64,000 nucleotides of DNA from Candidatus Angelobacter sp. Gp1-AA117 (lineage in GTDB: Bacteria; Acidobacteriota; Terriglobia; Terriglobales; Acidobacteriaceae), in NCBI GenBank assembly GCA_003223515.1, contig QHVI01000076.1:1-64000 (forward strand), written 5' to 3'. A program made the translations under genes and the position numbers. A model generated the notes under the pieces. That model had not been told where the DNA came from. It ran no database searches and worked only from the letters and a program-made list of their open reading frames with translations. Positions within the stretch are counted from its first letter, which is position 1. Each line of letters begins with the position of its first letter. This document shows positions 51,613 through 61,706 of this stretch, piece by piece.

Positions 51613-52860
51613 ATGAAATGGCTCAAGCACTGGAAGACCCGGACCCTGCTCCTGCTGGCCGTCATTGGGCCGGGCTTTATTACCGCAAACGTTGACAATG
51701 ATGCCGGCGGCATCTGGGTGTACTCGTCTGTCGGCGCCCAGTTCGGATACAAACTTCTCTGGAGCCTCATTCCTATCACCATCGCCCTGGTCGTCATCCA
51801 GGAGATGTGCGCGCGCATGGGTGCGGTCACCGGCAAAGGCCTCAGTGACCTGATCAGGGAAGAGTACGGCCTGCGGACCACCTTCCTGATGATGTCCACG
51901 CTGGTAGTGTTGAATTTCACCAACGTGATCGCCGAATTCGCTGGCATCGCCGAAAGCCTGCAACTCTTCCACGTTTCCAAGTACATCAGCGTGCCCATTT
52001 GCGCGGCCATTGTCTGGCTGCTGGTCACCAGAGGCAATTACAAACGCGTAGAGAAGATCTTTCTCATCGCTTCATTCTTTTATTTCAGTTACATCATCGC
52101 CGGGGTCATCGCCAAGCCCGATTGGACACACGCCCTCACCTCCACCGTTGTTCCCCCCTCGCGTCACGACCCGGAAGCCTGGAACAAGCCGTATCTCTAT
52201 ATGCTGGTGGGCACCATTGGCACGACCATCGCGCCCTGGATGCAGTTCTACCTGCAAGCCTCCATTGTGGAAAAGGGCATTACAGCGCGGCAGTACCGCG
52301 CCTCACGCTGGGACGTGATCTTAGGCTGCCTGTTTACTGATGTCGTGGCATGGTTCATCATTGTGGCCTGCGCTGCCACTCTGTATGCCGCAAATATTCG
52401 CGACATCGGCAGTGCTGGCCAGGCCGCCCAGGCCCTTCATCCGCTCGCAGGAAAATATGCCTCTCTTTTATTTGGCGCTGGACTGTTCAACGCATCGTTG
52501 TTTGCCGCATCCATTCTGCCTCTTTCTACCGCCTATACAGTTTGTGAAGGGCTGGGGTTCGAGTCAGGGCTGGACAAGAAATTCAGCGAGGCGTCCGTTT
52601 TTTACTGGCTCTACACCATCCTGGTAGTGGCCGGGGCCGCCGTGATTCTCATTCCCGGCCTGCCCCTGATCAAAGTTTCAGTGCTTTCGCAGGTGCTCAA
52701 CGGCCTCTTGCTGCCGCCGGTATTGATTTACATGCTGCTTCTGATTAACAAACGCAGCCTGATGGGCAAATATGTGAATTCCAGAACATTTAATGCGATT
52801 GCCTGGGCCACCACAGCTATTGTGATCGCGCTGAGCGTTTTTTACGCCTTCAGCGGCTAA
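51613..52860 (+). CDS. Nramp-family divalent-metal transporter, non-canonical metal site (NRMT-like)
   Basis: 415 residues with about eleven hydrophobic segments. The canonical Nramp helix-1 motif DPGN is replaced by TANVDNDAGGI (about 24-34). The helix-6 motif, normally containing MPH, reads GTTIAPWMQFYLQAS (about 202-216), so the methionine that selects transition metals is missing. Loss of that residue is typical of the Nramp-related magnesium transporter branch. The MgtE-N/CBS gene directly upstream fits magnesium as substrate. The 217-base gap between them shows no certain riboswitch. The end overlaps the convergent NUDIX gene by eleven bases. Confidence 0.85.
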   Translation: MKWLKHWKTRTLLLLAVIGPGFITANVDNDAGGIWVYSSVGAQFGYKLLWSLIPITIALVVIQEMCARMGAVTGKGLSDLIREEYGLRTTFLMMSTLVVLNFTNVIAEFAGIAESLQLFHVSKYISVPICAAIVWLLVTRGNYKRVEKIFLIASFFYFSYIIAGVIAKPDWTHALTSTVVPPSRHDPEAWNKPYLYMLVGTIGTTIAPWMQFYLQASIVEKGITARQYRASRWDVILGCLFTDVVAWFIIVACAATLYAANIRDIGSAGQAAQALHPLAGKYASLLFGAGLFNASLFAASILPLSTAYTVCEGLGFESGLDKKFSEASVFYWLYTILVVAGAAVILIPGLPLIKVSVLSQVLNGLLLPPVLIYMLLLINKRSLMGKYVNSRTFNAIAWATTAIVIALSVFYAFSG

Positions 52861-53257
52861 CAGGCAGTTCAAGCCTGCCACTGGCAATGTCATTCACCAT
52901 GGCCACGTCGGCTTCCAGAAAATCAAATGCTGGCAGTTCTTTGCGAGTGGCCCAGCGGATGTCGCGAAAGATGCGGTTCTGCAATTCTCCCTGATATTCC
53001 TCTACAAGGTAGAAGTGCAGCTCCACGGCATTGTTTGCGCCATAGTTATGCTGGATGGTGGTGACTTTGCGTCCGATGCTGGCCCTGATGCCAAGCTCCT
53101 CTTCTAACTCACGGGCGAGCGCCGCCACAGGCTCTTCATGGGGTTCAATCTTGCCGCCGGGAAACTCCCATTTCAGGGGATGCGGCTGATTTTCTGTCCG
53201 CTGGCAGATCAGAATCTTGTCTTCTTTAAGAAGGAGCGCTGCCACTACCTGCTTCAC
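52850..53257 (-). CDS. NUDIX hydrolase (MutT-like)
   Basis: 135 residues. NUDIX box GGKIEPHEEPVAALARELEE followed by ELGI (about 34-57) matches Gx5Ex7REUxEExGU. The start MKQVVAALLLKEDKILICQR and PHPLKWEFPGG are typical of MutT/8-oxo-dGTP diphosphatases and CTP pyrophosphohydrolases. It cleans oxidised nucleotides or similar diphosphates. The next small gene upstream overlaps its start by four bases. Confidence 0.9.
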   Translation of the reverse strand: MKQVVAALLLKEDKILICQRTENQPHPLKWEFPGGKIEPHEEPVAALARELEEELGIRASIGRKVTTIQHNYGANNAVELHFYLVEEYQGELQNRIFRDIRWATRKELPAFDFLEADVAMVNDIASGRLELPVSR

Positions 53258-53478
53258 GAGGCAGCCTCAGAGAATTCAGGATCAACACAGCGCGGCACGC
53301 CGTAACTAAAACGAAAATCTTTATGGAGCGCAGCCACCCTCGGCTGCGGGGGATCAATCTTTCGCGAGTCGAGAAGAATTTGACGAATAGCAGTACCGGC
53401 AGGAAAGGTGAAGGCAAACAGCGCTACTTCCGGCTGGCGGCTGATCAGCTCCAGCGTATGCGTACCGAAACTCTTCAT
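53254..53478 (-). CDS. Small hypothetical protein with repeat-coded C-terminus
   Basis: 74 residues. The first 40 (MKSFGTHTLELISRQPEVAL, then FAFTFPAGTAIRQILLDSRK) look like a folded domain. The segment after that (PPQPRVAALHKDF) is coded by the dispersed CGCAGCC...GGCTGCG palindrome (53328-53352), so the reading frame seems to have run into a repeat. It overlaps the NUDIX start by four bases, suggesting coupled translation. Possibly a truncated gene. No family recognised. Confidence 0.4.
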   Translation of the reverse strand: MKSFGTHTLELISRQPEVALFAFTFPAGTAIRQILLDSRKIDPPQPRVAALHKDFRFSYGVPRCVDPEFSEAAS

Positions 53479-53507
53479 TCTTCAAAACCTTATCACAAAC
53501 CGAAAAC

Positions 53508-53553
53508 CCTACCGCTGATGACGCTGATCGGACTGATAAACGCAGATAAGCCT
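53508..53553. repeat. Dispersed repeat ('ccgctgatgacgctgatcggactgataaacgcagat')
   Basis: One copy of the 'cgctgatgacgctgat' family upstream of the small hypothetical gene, same wording as 1000-1035. Confidence 0.7.
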
Positions 53554-53634
53554 TTGTGACCTCTCGCCGGTAAAAACGGTATTCTTGCAACTTTTTTACA
53601 AAGGCCGTGTTTCTGGAACCGGAGAGGCTCGGCT

Positions 53635-53973
53635 ATGCACAAAATTCAACTGATTCTCGCAGCCAATTTGCTGTTGGGCACCATGGCCTTCGCCCAGAAT
53701 TCCAGTCTGGGGAATGACATTCGGAATGATCAGCAGGACTTGAGACATGACCAGCAGGAACTCAGGCATTTGGAGTATCGCGTTGATCAGGACAAGCAGC
53801 GTCTCAACATGGATCGCCGGCGTCATGCCGGCCGGGGCGCAATCGAGGCAGACAGGGCCCAGCTTCGGCGCGATCAGGAGCAGGTAAAGCGGCTCAAGGC
53901 AGATATGCGCCGCGACCGGCAGGACCTGAAGCGCGACCGCCGCGAGGCAAGGCATCGTTATCGCCGTGGCTGA
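53635..53973 (+). CDS. Secreted Asp/Arg/Gln-rich coiled-coil protein
   Basis: 112 residues. Signal peptide MHKIQLILAANLLLGTMAFA, then a very charged coiled coil built from repeats of D-[RQ]-[QRD]-[DEK]-L such as NDQQDLRHDQQELRH, DQDKQRLNMDRRR and DRQDLKRDRREARH. No cysteines after the leader. A 'DxRxDxx' helix of this kind may be periplasmic and bind ions or cell wall. Family not recognised by name. Confidence 0.7.
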   Translation: MHKIQLILAANLLLGTMAFAQNSSLGNDIRNDQQDLRHDQQELRHLEYRVDQDKQRLNMDRRRHAGRGAIEADRAQLRRDQEQVKRLKADMRRDRQDLKRDRREARHRYRRG

Positions 53974-54035
53974 TACGCTCTCTTGCCTTTCCGCTGTGAA
54001 TTTCTGAAAATTTGTCTCATTGCTATACTTTCTGC

Positions 54036-54797
54036 ATGGCGCTTTATGTCGGCACTTCCGGCTGGTCCTATGCGAGCTGGAAGCCTGCTTTCTTTCCTGA
54101 AAAGCTGCCGCAGAAGAAATTTCTCGAGTACTACGCCACGCAATTGAACGCGGTGGAGTTGAATGCCACCTTTCGCCGCTTTGCTTCAGCCAATGCGCTC
54201 CAGGGCTGGATTGCCGGCACCCCGGCGCATTTTCGGTTTGCCGTCAAGGCGCACCAGTTGATCACTCATTTTCGGCGGCTCAAAGAGCCCGAGGGGCCAG
54301 TCAGAAGCTTTCTGGAAAGCATGGAGCCGATGCGGCAGTCAGGAAAGCTCGGGCCCATTCTCTTCCAGACGCCTCCGAATCTGCAGGCCGACCGAAAATT
54401 GCTGGAAGACTTTGTACAGGTGCTTCCATTTGCCTATCAGTTTGCCTTTGAATTTCGTCATGCGTCGTGGTTTGACGATGCCATCCTTGAGATTCTGAAG
54501 CAGAAGAACGTGGCGGTATGCTGGGCCGAGAGCGAGAAGATCACTGCTCCTCATGCAGCCACCGCGAATTTCCTCTATTACCGTTTCCGCCGCCCGGAAT
54601 ATTCCAAAGAACAACTGAAGCAGATTGCCGGTGAATTAAAGCGGGAATCAGAAGGCAGGGAAGTATTTGCCTTCTTTAAGCATGAAGAGAATCCCGAGAG
54701 TGCGCTGAATGCCACCATCGTAGCGCGGGCAATGGGCATTGAAGCCCTGTCGTATGTGTTGCCCGAGCGTACACGCAAGAAGACGGCGAAATCCTGA
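54036..54797 (+). CDS. DUF72-family protein
   Basis: 253 residues from ATG 54036 (MALYVGTSGWSYASWKPAFF); an ATG 24 bases earlier is less likely. DUF72 motifs: GTSGWSY (6-12), YATQLNAVELNATFRRF (about 31-47), RFAVKAHQLITH (about 66-77), QTPPNLQAD (about 111-119) and YYRFRRPEYS near 185. The fold is a TIM barrel related to sugar isomerases and nucleases. Biochemical role not established. Confidence 0.9.
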   Translation: MALYVGTSGWSYASWKPAFFPEKLPQKKFLEYYATQLNAVELNATFRRFASANALQGWIAGTPAHFRFAVKAHQLITHFRRLKEPEGPVRSFLESMEPMRQSGKLGPILFQTPPNLQADRKLLEDFVQVLPFAYQFAFEFRHASWFDDAILEILKQKNVAVCWAESEKITAPHAATANFLYYRFRRPEYSKEQLKQIAGELKRESEGREVFAFFKHEENPESALNATIVARAMGIEALSYVLPERTRKKTAKS

Positions 54798-54805
54798 GAA
54801 AAAGT

Positions 54806-54895
54806 CTTATGGACCGCAGCCGCCCCGGCTGCCCGGAATTATCGCTGCACCCAGAAGATGCAAAGGCGCAGACCGCCCCTGAGGACGGTCTGCTG
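54806..54895. repeat. Palindromic repeats after the DUF72 gene
   Basis: tatggaccgcagccgccccggctgc (54810-54834) belongs to the family seen at 9225-9262 and 53325-53352. A second stem, gcagaccg-cccctgagg-cggtctgc (54867-54892), follows. They lie between the convergent DUF72 and pentaheme cytochrome genes and could work as terminators in either direction, although there is no T-run. Confidence 0.6.
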
Positions 54896-54915
54896 CGGGT
54901 GCCTTCGCTGGGAAG

Positions 54916-57768
54916 CTACCGCATGGCACTTCCCAATCCGTTGGCGTGCTTGCTCCCATGAGTTGACGCCACGCTCGCTGGCGATGCTGGTTTTGCCGGT
55001 GATTGAGAAGGAAGCCGGAAGCCGGCAGGCACGCTGGTATCGCCGCTCCCTTTGCCCGCTTCCTTGCTTATCGTGAATTTCCAGACCACATCCTGGCCGG
55101 TGCAGCTTCCGGTGAGGTCGCAAACCCCGGCTTTGAGACGTGCGGTGTAGGTTTCGCCGCCCTTCAAGACCACCGGATTGGGGAAGAGTCCCCAGGCTCC
55201 ATCACCCACCTGGTCGATCCAGGCAGGCACCTGCGCGCCGTGAGAATCGGTCAGGGTGAAGCTGCGTGCATCAAGATTGCGGACAGGCCGCGAGAAGAAC
55301 ACTTTCGGTACTGCGTCCTGATAGACATCGCTTGCGCCCGGCAGCGGATAGGTCGCCACCTTCAATTGGCTCTTGTCTCCAGCCCCTCCGTTTACATTCA
55401 TGACCATGGTGCGCACCACCATGGGCACAGGAGGCGCTCCTTCGACCACGGCCGGTTCAGTGGAAGGCTTGCGTCCATCGCACAGGCCGCCGAGCACGCA
55501 TGGCTCCAGCACGAAATTGTTGTTGGTATCGGCCATGTTGCCCAGGAACTTCTGCGCCACGATGGCCTCAATCGACTGGTAGTAAATCGCAGCGGTCACC
55601 GCGATTGGCCCGCGCACGCCCACAGGAACTACAACGGAGTAGCGGTCTACCTTCTGCTGATACTCGGCGCGTCCACGAGGTTTCAGACGGGTATCACGCA
55701 GAAAGGAGTCGTCAAAGAAGTCGCCGTTGCCGTTTGTATCTTTGAACTGCGGCATGCCGGGATTGGAACGATCCACCACCTTGCCATCTCTATCGACAGG
55801 CATCCCCTGGCCATTGGTCACCAGGTTTAACGCCGTAGCATAGGGCAGATCAAGGGTGGGGCAGCCATCCCCCAGTGAAGCTACAGCTTTGAACTGCAAA
55901 GAGTAAGGATCAGCCGAGCCTGCCGGAATCTTCCAATTGCAGCCGGGGAAGTTAGGATCGATCATCTCTTCAGTGGTCAGATTGCCCACACCGATCGAGG
56001 TCCGGTTCCACACCTTGTCATGGATGGGCAACTCCGTTCCCGTGGCCAAATCATAGGCATGCAGTGAGAGCCATGCAGTGCGGCCCTCCGGGAAGCCCGT
56101 GGGGAAGTTATGCCCGCTGCCGGTATTGGCAACTGTTACAGCGATCGGTACGTCTCCGGATTGCGCTGTCGCCGGACCTTGCAGATCCATGCTGAGAACA
56201 TGGCGCAGACGGTCCCAGGCCAGCCGGGCCTGCTGTGCATAGGCTCCGCGCCGCTCGGTGTGTGTCCAGAATGCACGCGAGTAGGGACTGTGGTGATCGT
56301 CAGAGGAGAAGCTGAAGGCGGAAAGCTCAGGATAACCTTCAATGTTGCCACTCTTGTCTATGTCTTTGCCGATCAACGAAGTGATGTAGGCGTTGCCACC
56401 CACAAAGTGATGCGTGAAGAAAGGATGCGGCCCTCCGCCTTGATCCTGATTGGCCACGCGATCTACTTCCGGCGGAAGCGGCTTGCCATCCTTATATAGC
56501 GTATTGGCGGTGCCGGGCTGGCCGTAATCCTGCTGCATGTGGCAGCTCTGGCAATCACGCTTGAACCGCGGATCAAAATTCTTGTTGCCCGGACGGTCTG
56601 CATAAGCGCTGTTGGCCCACTCCGTGTAGGTGCGCTCAATCGGGAATCCACCTGCCCATTTTCCCAGTTTGTTCTTGATGGGCAGCGCATTGGTCACGTC
56701 ATGGCAGGCAGCGCACATCTCAGCGCGCACAAACATTGCCTGGTGGTATCCCTTGTGCTTGGAGGGATCCATCTTCTGGTAGTCAACGTTCTGCCCGAAG
56801 ATCTGGCTGGTGTAGGTGTCAGTGGAAGACGGCGGTTGAGCCGAAGCCAGCGGGCCAAATCTTTCCGGATAAACAATCGCATGCGGTGACAGGCGATAGG
56901 AGCCTGCGCCGATGCTGTAGCCGAGATTCTGCTTGGCGGGATCAGGTACGCCGAAGGTATCCTGCCTGGCCGAAGCTACAAGCTCATTACGCGACTGTTT
57001 GCCGGGCGCTGGAGTGTAAGCACTGTCACTGCGGGCATAGTTGTGGAATGGCGTGTCACGCGTTTCTGCATAGGTGTGGCAGACCGCGCAGATGATTCCA
57101 CTCTTGCCTGAAGTAGTGTTGCGGTACTGTGAGTCAAGCGTGGCAAAAGCGATGCCCGTGCCGTTGTCAGAGGTGGGGAAGAAACGAGGATCTCCCTGGG
57201 CGAACTCCAGGTTCGTCTTAGGGTCTATCGAGACATTCTTGATGGGAATGTTATCGATGTAATCCGTAGGCATGTGGCAGCGGGAGCAGAAGAAATCAAG
57301 CAGCGAGCCCGGTCGCGAAACCGTATATTTCTCCGTGCCTATATCAAAGGTCGAGGCACACTCATTTTCGTGGGCAAAGGGATTGTGTTTTGCCTTGGGC
57401 GTGCCATCGGGAGGGTTGGGTGTGTCGCATTCGCCATTGGCTGAAGTCGCGCGCGAGAGCAGCAGGTAGGCTGCGCGCCATGCCGGATCACGCCATGAGT
57501 TTGACATCATGGAGCCGTTCCACTCATCAAAGATTTTCTGGTGGCAGGTCTGGCATTGTCCTGGGCTATCCTCCTGCTCCCAGTGATCGTGATACGGCGG
57601 AGGCAGAGCCTTGGCCTCCGCCAGCACATAAGGTGCGCCCTCCGGCAGGCGATTGGGGATGTCGTTCAGCTTGCTCTGATCCGGCTGGTACACAACCGCG
57701 CTCACTCCTGCGGTGGTGGCCAGCAAAGCAATTAACTTTATAATTCGGCCGTTGCCGTTCAGCATCAT
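54916..57768 (-). CDS. Large secreted pentaheme c-type cytochrome
   Basis: 950 residues. N-terminal signal/anchor (IIKLIALLATTAGVSAVVY). Five CxxCH heme sites: CQTCH (about 73), CSRCH (about 167), CAVCH (about 229), CAACH (about 349) and CQSCH (about 408). After them lies a large beta region (about 530-830) with TVANTGSGHNFPTGFPEG, and near the C-terminus an Ig-like stretch (VFFSRPVRNLDARSFTLTDS; GGETYTARLKAGVCDLTGSC). The start overlaps the actF stop by four bases (ATGA), so it is co-transcribed with the respiratory complex. It probably moves electrons in the periplasm to or from that complex. This gene is not part of the standard act set. Confidence 0.85.
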   Translation of the reverse strand: MMLNGNGRIIKLIALLATTAGVSAVVYQPDQSKLNDIPNRLPEGAPYVLAEAKALPPPYHDHWEQEDSPGQCQTCHQKIFDEWNGSMMSNSWRDPAWRAAYLLLSRATSANGECDTPNPPDGTPKAKHNPFAHENECASTFDIGTEKYTVSRPGSLLDFFCSRCHMPTDYIDNIPIKNVSIDPKTNLEFAQGDPRFFPTSDNGTGIAFATLDSQYRNTTSGKSGIICAVCHTYAETRDTPFHNYARSDSAYTPAPGKQSRNELVASARQDTFGVPDPAKQNLGYSIGAGSYRLSPHAIVYPERFGPLASAQPPSSTDTYTSQIFGQNVDYQKMDPSKHKGYHQAMFVRAEMCAACHDVTNALPIKNKLGKWAGGFPIERTYTEWANSAYADRPGNKNFDPRFKRDCQSCHMQQDYGQPGTANTLYKDGKPLPPEVDRVANQDQGGGPHPFFTHHFVGGNAYITSLIGKDIDKSGNIEGYPELSAFSFSSDDHHSPYSRAFWTHTERRGAYAQQARLAWDRLRHVLSMDLQGPATAQSGDVPIAVTVANTGSGHNFPTGFPEGRTAWLSLHAYDLATGTELPIHDKVWNRTSIGVGNLTTEEMIDPNFPGCNWKIPAGSADPYSLQFKAVASLGDGCPTLDLPYATALNLVTNGQGMPVDRDGKVVDRSNPGMPQFKDTNGNGDFFDDSFLRDTRLKPRGRAEYQQKVDRYSVVVPVGVRGPIAVTAAIYYQSIEAIVAQKFLGNMADTNNNFVLEPCVLGGLCDGRKPSTEPAVVEGAPPVPMVVRTMVMNVNGGAGDKSQLKVATYPLPGASDVYQDAVPKVFFSRPVRNLDARSFTLTDSHGAQVPAWIDQVGDGAWGLFPNPVVLKGGETYTARLKAGVCDLTGSCTGQDVVWKFTISKEAGKGSGDTSVPAGFRLPSQSPAKPASPASVASTHGSKHANGLGSAMR

Positions 57769-58985
57769 GGCTCTACTCCGGAAAGTTCAGGCTGCATGTG
57801 TCTGCCTGGGGCATGTGGGTGCAGGCGTTCATAGGCCAGCACCGGATCGTTCAGCGGGGTTAACGGAGCCCGCGCCAGGTTATAAGTAAACAGCAGATAC
57901 AAAAGCGCAAAATAAGCCAGCGCGATAGGGATTTCAATCAGTCCAAACTTCGGCCCGCTCCATAGCGAGGGCGTGATCAGCAGATATAGATCAAGCCAGC
58001 GTCCCACCAATATCAGGCAGCAGATTGTCTTAAGCACCTTGTGGTTGCACTTGGCTCCCTTTGACAGCAGTACCAGGAAGGGAATTAGCCAGTTGACGAT
58101 GAAGTTGATGGCGAACAACACCAGCCATGGCCCATTGGTGCGCTTACCAAAGAAGGTGACTTCTTCGGGGATGTTGCCGTACCAGATCAGCAGGTATTGG
58201 CAGGTCCAGATGTAGGCCCAGAAGACGGTGAAGGCAAACAACAGCTTGCCCAGGTCGTGAATCTGATGCTCGCTTACGTGCTGGCGTAGCGGCCCGCGCT
58301 CTTTCAGCAAGACCACCGCCAGAGTAACCGCCGCGATGCCCTGCACGAATGTTCCGGCAAATACATAGACGGCGAACATGGTGCTGAACCACTCCGGCTC
58401 CAGCGAAATCAGCCAGTCAAAGGCCCCGGCAGTAAAGGTCAGCGCAAATGTCAGGATGAACAACACCGAATAAGCGGTAAGGCGCTGATGCAGCTTCAGG
58501 CTTAACTCCGGATGCCGGTCCTGCTGCAGGGAAGCCTTGCGGAAGAGCAGAGCGAAAACGATCCAGGTCACAACACAAAAAATCATTCTTGCGAATACCC
58601 ATCCGGGTTGCAGGTAGCGGATTTTGCCCGCAAAGGAAGGCGTGCTGGCGAAAATGCCGGGATGGGTCCAGGGAAAGAGGTATTGGCGGCCGAAGTACAA
58701 CAGCATCATCAGTACAGCGGCCACCGGCAGAGCCAGGGAAAAAGCTTCAGGAATGCGGCGCAGGCTGGCTGACCAGCGGGCATTGGTGGCGCGTTGCGTA
58801 GCCAGGAAAAACAATGCGGAGAGCGACAGGGAAATGAAGTAGAAGCCATTCAGCAGCAGGCTGGGCCAGGTGCGCGCCGGATCTGAGTACAGGCCATAAG
58901 CAGCCACCAGCACTCCAATCGCAATCAACACCACCGGCAGAGCTCTCTTCTGCGATGGCAGTTCGTATGTCACATGCTCACTCAT
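57765..58985 (-). CDS. actF: Alternative complex III subunit ActF (quinol-binding membrane subunit)
   Basis: 406 residues with ten hydrophobic segments, NrfD-like. SALFFLATQRATNARWSASL, GKIRYLQPGWVFARMIFCVV, FDWLISLEPEWFSTMFAVYV and YLLIWYGNIPEEVTFF are typical ActF stretches. It is one of two membrane subunits of the complex that oxidises quinol and passes electrons on to cytochrome c. It follows actE after about 80 bases and precedes the pentaheme gene with overlap. Confidence 0.9.
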   Translation of the reverse strand: MSEHVTYELPSQKRALPVVLIAIGVLVAAYGLYSDPARTWPSLLLNGFYFISLSLSALFFLATQRATNARWSASLRRIPEAFSLALPVAAVLMMLLYFGRQYLFPWTHPGIFASTPSFAGKIRYLQPGWVFARMIFCVVTWIVFALLFRKASLQQDRHPELSLKLHQRLTAYSVLFILTFALTFTAGAFDWLISLEPEWFSTMFAVYVFAGTFVQGIAAVTLAVVLLKERGPLRQHVSEHQIHDLGKLLFAFTVFWAYIWTCQYLLIWYGNIPEEVTFFGKRTNGPWLVLFAINFIVNWLIPFLVLLSKGAKCNHKVLKTICCLILVGRWLDLYLLITPSLWSGPKFGLIEIPIALAYFALLYLLFTYNLARAPLTPLNDPVLAYERLHPHAPGRHMQPELSGVEP

Positions 58986-59066
58986 TGCAATTCCTTTGCT
59001 CCCCTGAAGTTGTCTTGCCTTTCACGTCGCAGCTTCACTCGGGTCCGATCACCAGATCACCCGATC

Positions 59067-59672
59067 TCAATGTTTCAGTGCCTCTATGGCCGGTTTCACC
59101 TCGCCCGGATCACCCAGTCCCTGAAGCGACGCATGCACGTAAGTCACGATTTTCCAGCGCTCATCGGCGCTGAGCTGTGCGGCGTATGACGGCATCTTGC
59201 CCGCGCCCATGGTGACTACGTGGAAAATTCTTCCCGGCTGGAACGTGAGCAGCCGGTCAGAAACATACGAGGGCGGTGGAGGAATCTTGCTGGCAATCGG
59301 TCCATCCCCTTTCCCTTGCTGGCCATGGCAAACAATGCAGTAAGTGTTGTACAGCGCCTTGCCTTCCTCCAGGGTCCGCGGCGTGGCGTGATACGGGTCT
59401 TGAAGTTCACGTCCGGCCCGCTCCGCCTCCTGGTCTCCCGGGCCGAAATGAAAAGGCTGGTACCCGCGCGGAATGGTCCCGGAAACCGGACGCTGAAGCG
59501 TAAGACCGTCACGTGTAACCGGGTTCGGCGCAAACGCCTTGTATGCAGGCCCACGCGCCATATCCGGCATGTATTCATAAGCGCGGCTGTTTCCCGACGC
59601 TCCGCAACCCATAAAAACCGGCACCATCACCATCACCAGCCCCAACCCCATTGCTAAGAAACTGGCACGCAT
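59067..59672 (-). CDS. actE: Alternative complex III subunit ActE (monoheme cytochrome c lipoprotein)
   Basis: 201 residues from ATG 59672 (MRASFLAMGLGLVMVMVPVF, then lipobox FMGC). The frame runs on to 59732, giving an extra MKSFYRRGRRERR..., but that part is the translated dispersed repeat 59690-59725 and lacks a signal, so the later start with AGGG six bases upstream is preferred. One heme site CIVCHGQQGKGDG lies near residue 113, with Met ligand probably in GAGKMPSYAAQL (about 160). It relays electrons from ActB/ActA to the oxidase. Confidence 0.88.
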   Translation of the reverse strand: MRASFLAMGLGLVMVMVPVFMGCGASGNSRAYEYMPDMARGPAYKAFAPNPVTRDGLTLQRPVSGTIPRGYQPFHFGPGDQEAERAGRELQDPYHATPRTLEEGKALYNTYCIVCHGQQGKGDGPIASKIPPPPSYVSDRLLTFQPGRIFHVVTMGAGKMPSYAAQLSADERWKIVTYVHASLQGLGDPGEVKPAIEALKH

Positions 59673-59687
59673 TCTGACCCTGCCTTC

Positions 59688-59728
59688 ATTCACTCTGCGT
59701 TCTCTGCGCCCTCTGCGGTAAAAGCTTT
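59688..59728. repeat. Dispersed repeat ('cactctgcgttctctgcgccctctgcggtaaaagc') inside the act operon
   Basis: Lies between actD and actE and is read as coding by naive start calling. Same family as 5790-5818, 21770-21800 and 48852-48885. Confidence 0.8.
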
Positions 59729-60245
59729 TCATAACTCCGCCTCCCGCACTTTCACCTCATCCGCTCCGCTCTGTTCCAGCAATTCACGCGCATATTTCAT
59801 ATCGAAGGCGCTGTCTTTCTTCCGCAGGACCAGAGCGAACGTGTCATTGGTCACGCCCTCTGCCGCAAGCTGCTCTTTCTTGCCCGGATACAATCTGGCA
59901 CGCACCAGCAGCGCAAAGAAGATCGAGAGCCCGCCGAGCAGCACGGTCAACTCAAAGCAGATGGGGACCCATGCCAGGGTGGAGTTATCAGGCTTGCCGC
60001 CCACGTTCAAAGGCCAATCCAGCACCGAGGTATAGAACTGGAAGGTAAGAGCCAGCGTTGTGCCAAACGCGCCCACCAGCAGCGTTATCCAGGGCAGGCG
60101 GGTCCGCCGCAGGCCCATGGCCTCATCCAGGCCGTGTACCGGGTAGGGCGAATAGACGTCATAGACGGAAAAGTTGTAGCTCCTGACGGTCTCGACGGCC
60201 TTCACCAGCCTGTCTCCATCAGAGAAGGTGGCGATCAAAAAAGTT

Positions 60246-60253
<8 letters not shown>
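59729..60253 (-). CDS. actD: Alternative complex III subunit ActD (DUF3341)
   Basis: 174 residues from a TTG at 60253 preceded by GAGGAGG and overlapping the actC stop by eight bases. A longer frame to 60292 would overlap actC by 47 bases. The N-terminal part (RRTFLIATFSDGDRLVKAVE; VYDVYSPYPVHGLDEAMGLR) and two membrane helices (ITLLVGAFGTTLALTFQFY; CFELTVLLGGLSIFFALLV) are the DUF3341 layout. It is a membrane subunit of the complex. C-terminus cytoplasmic and acidic. Confidence 0.88.
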
Positions 60254-61697
<1,444 letters not shown>

Positions 61698-61706
61698 TGA
61701 GGCTCC

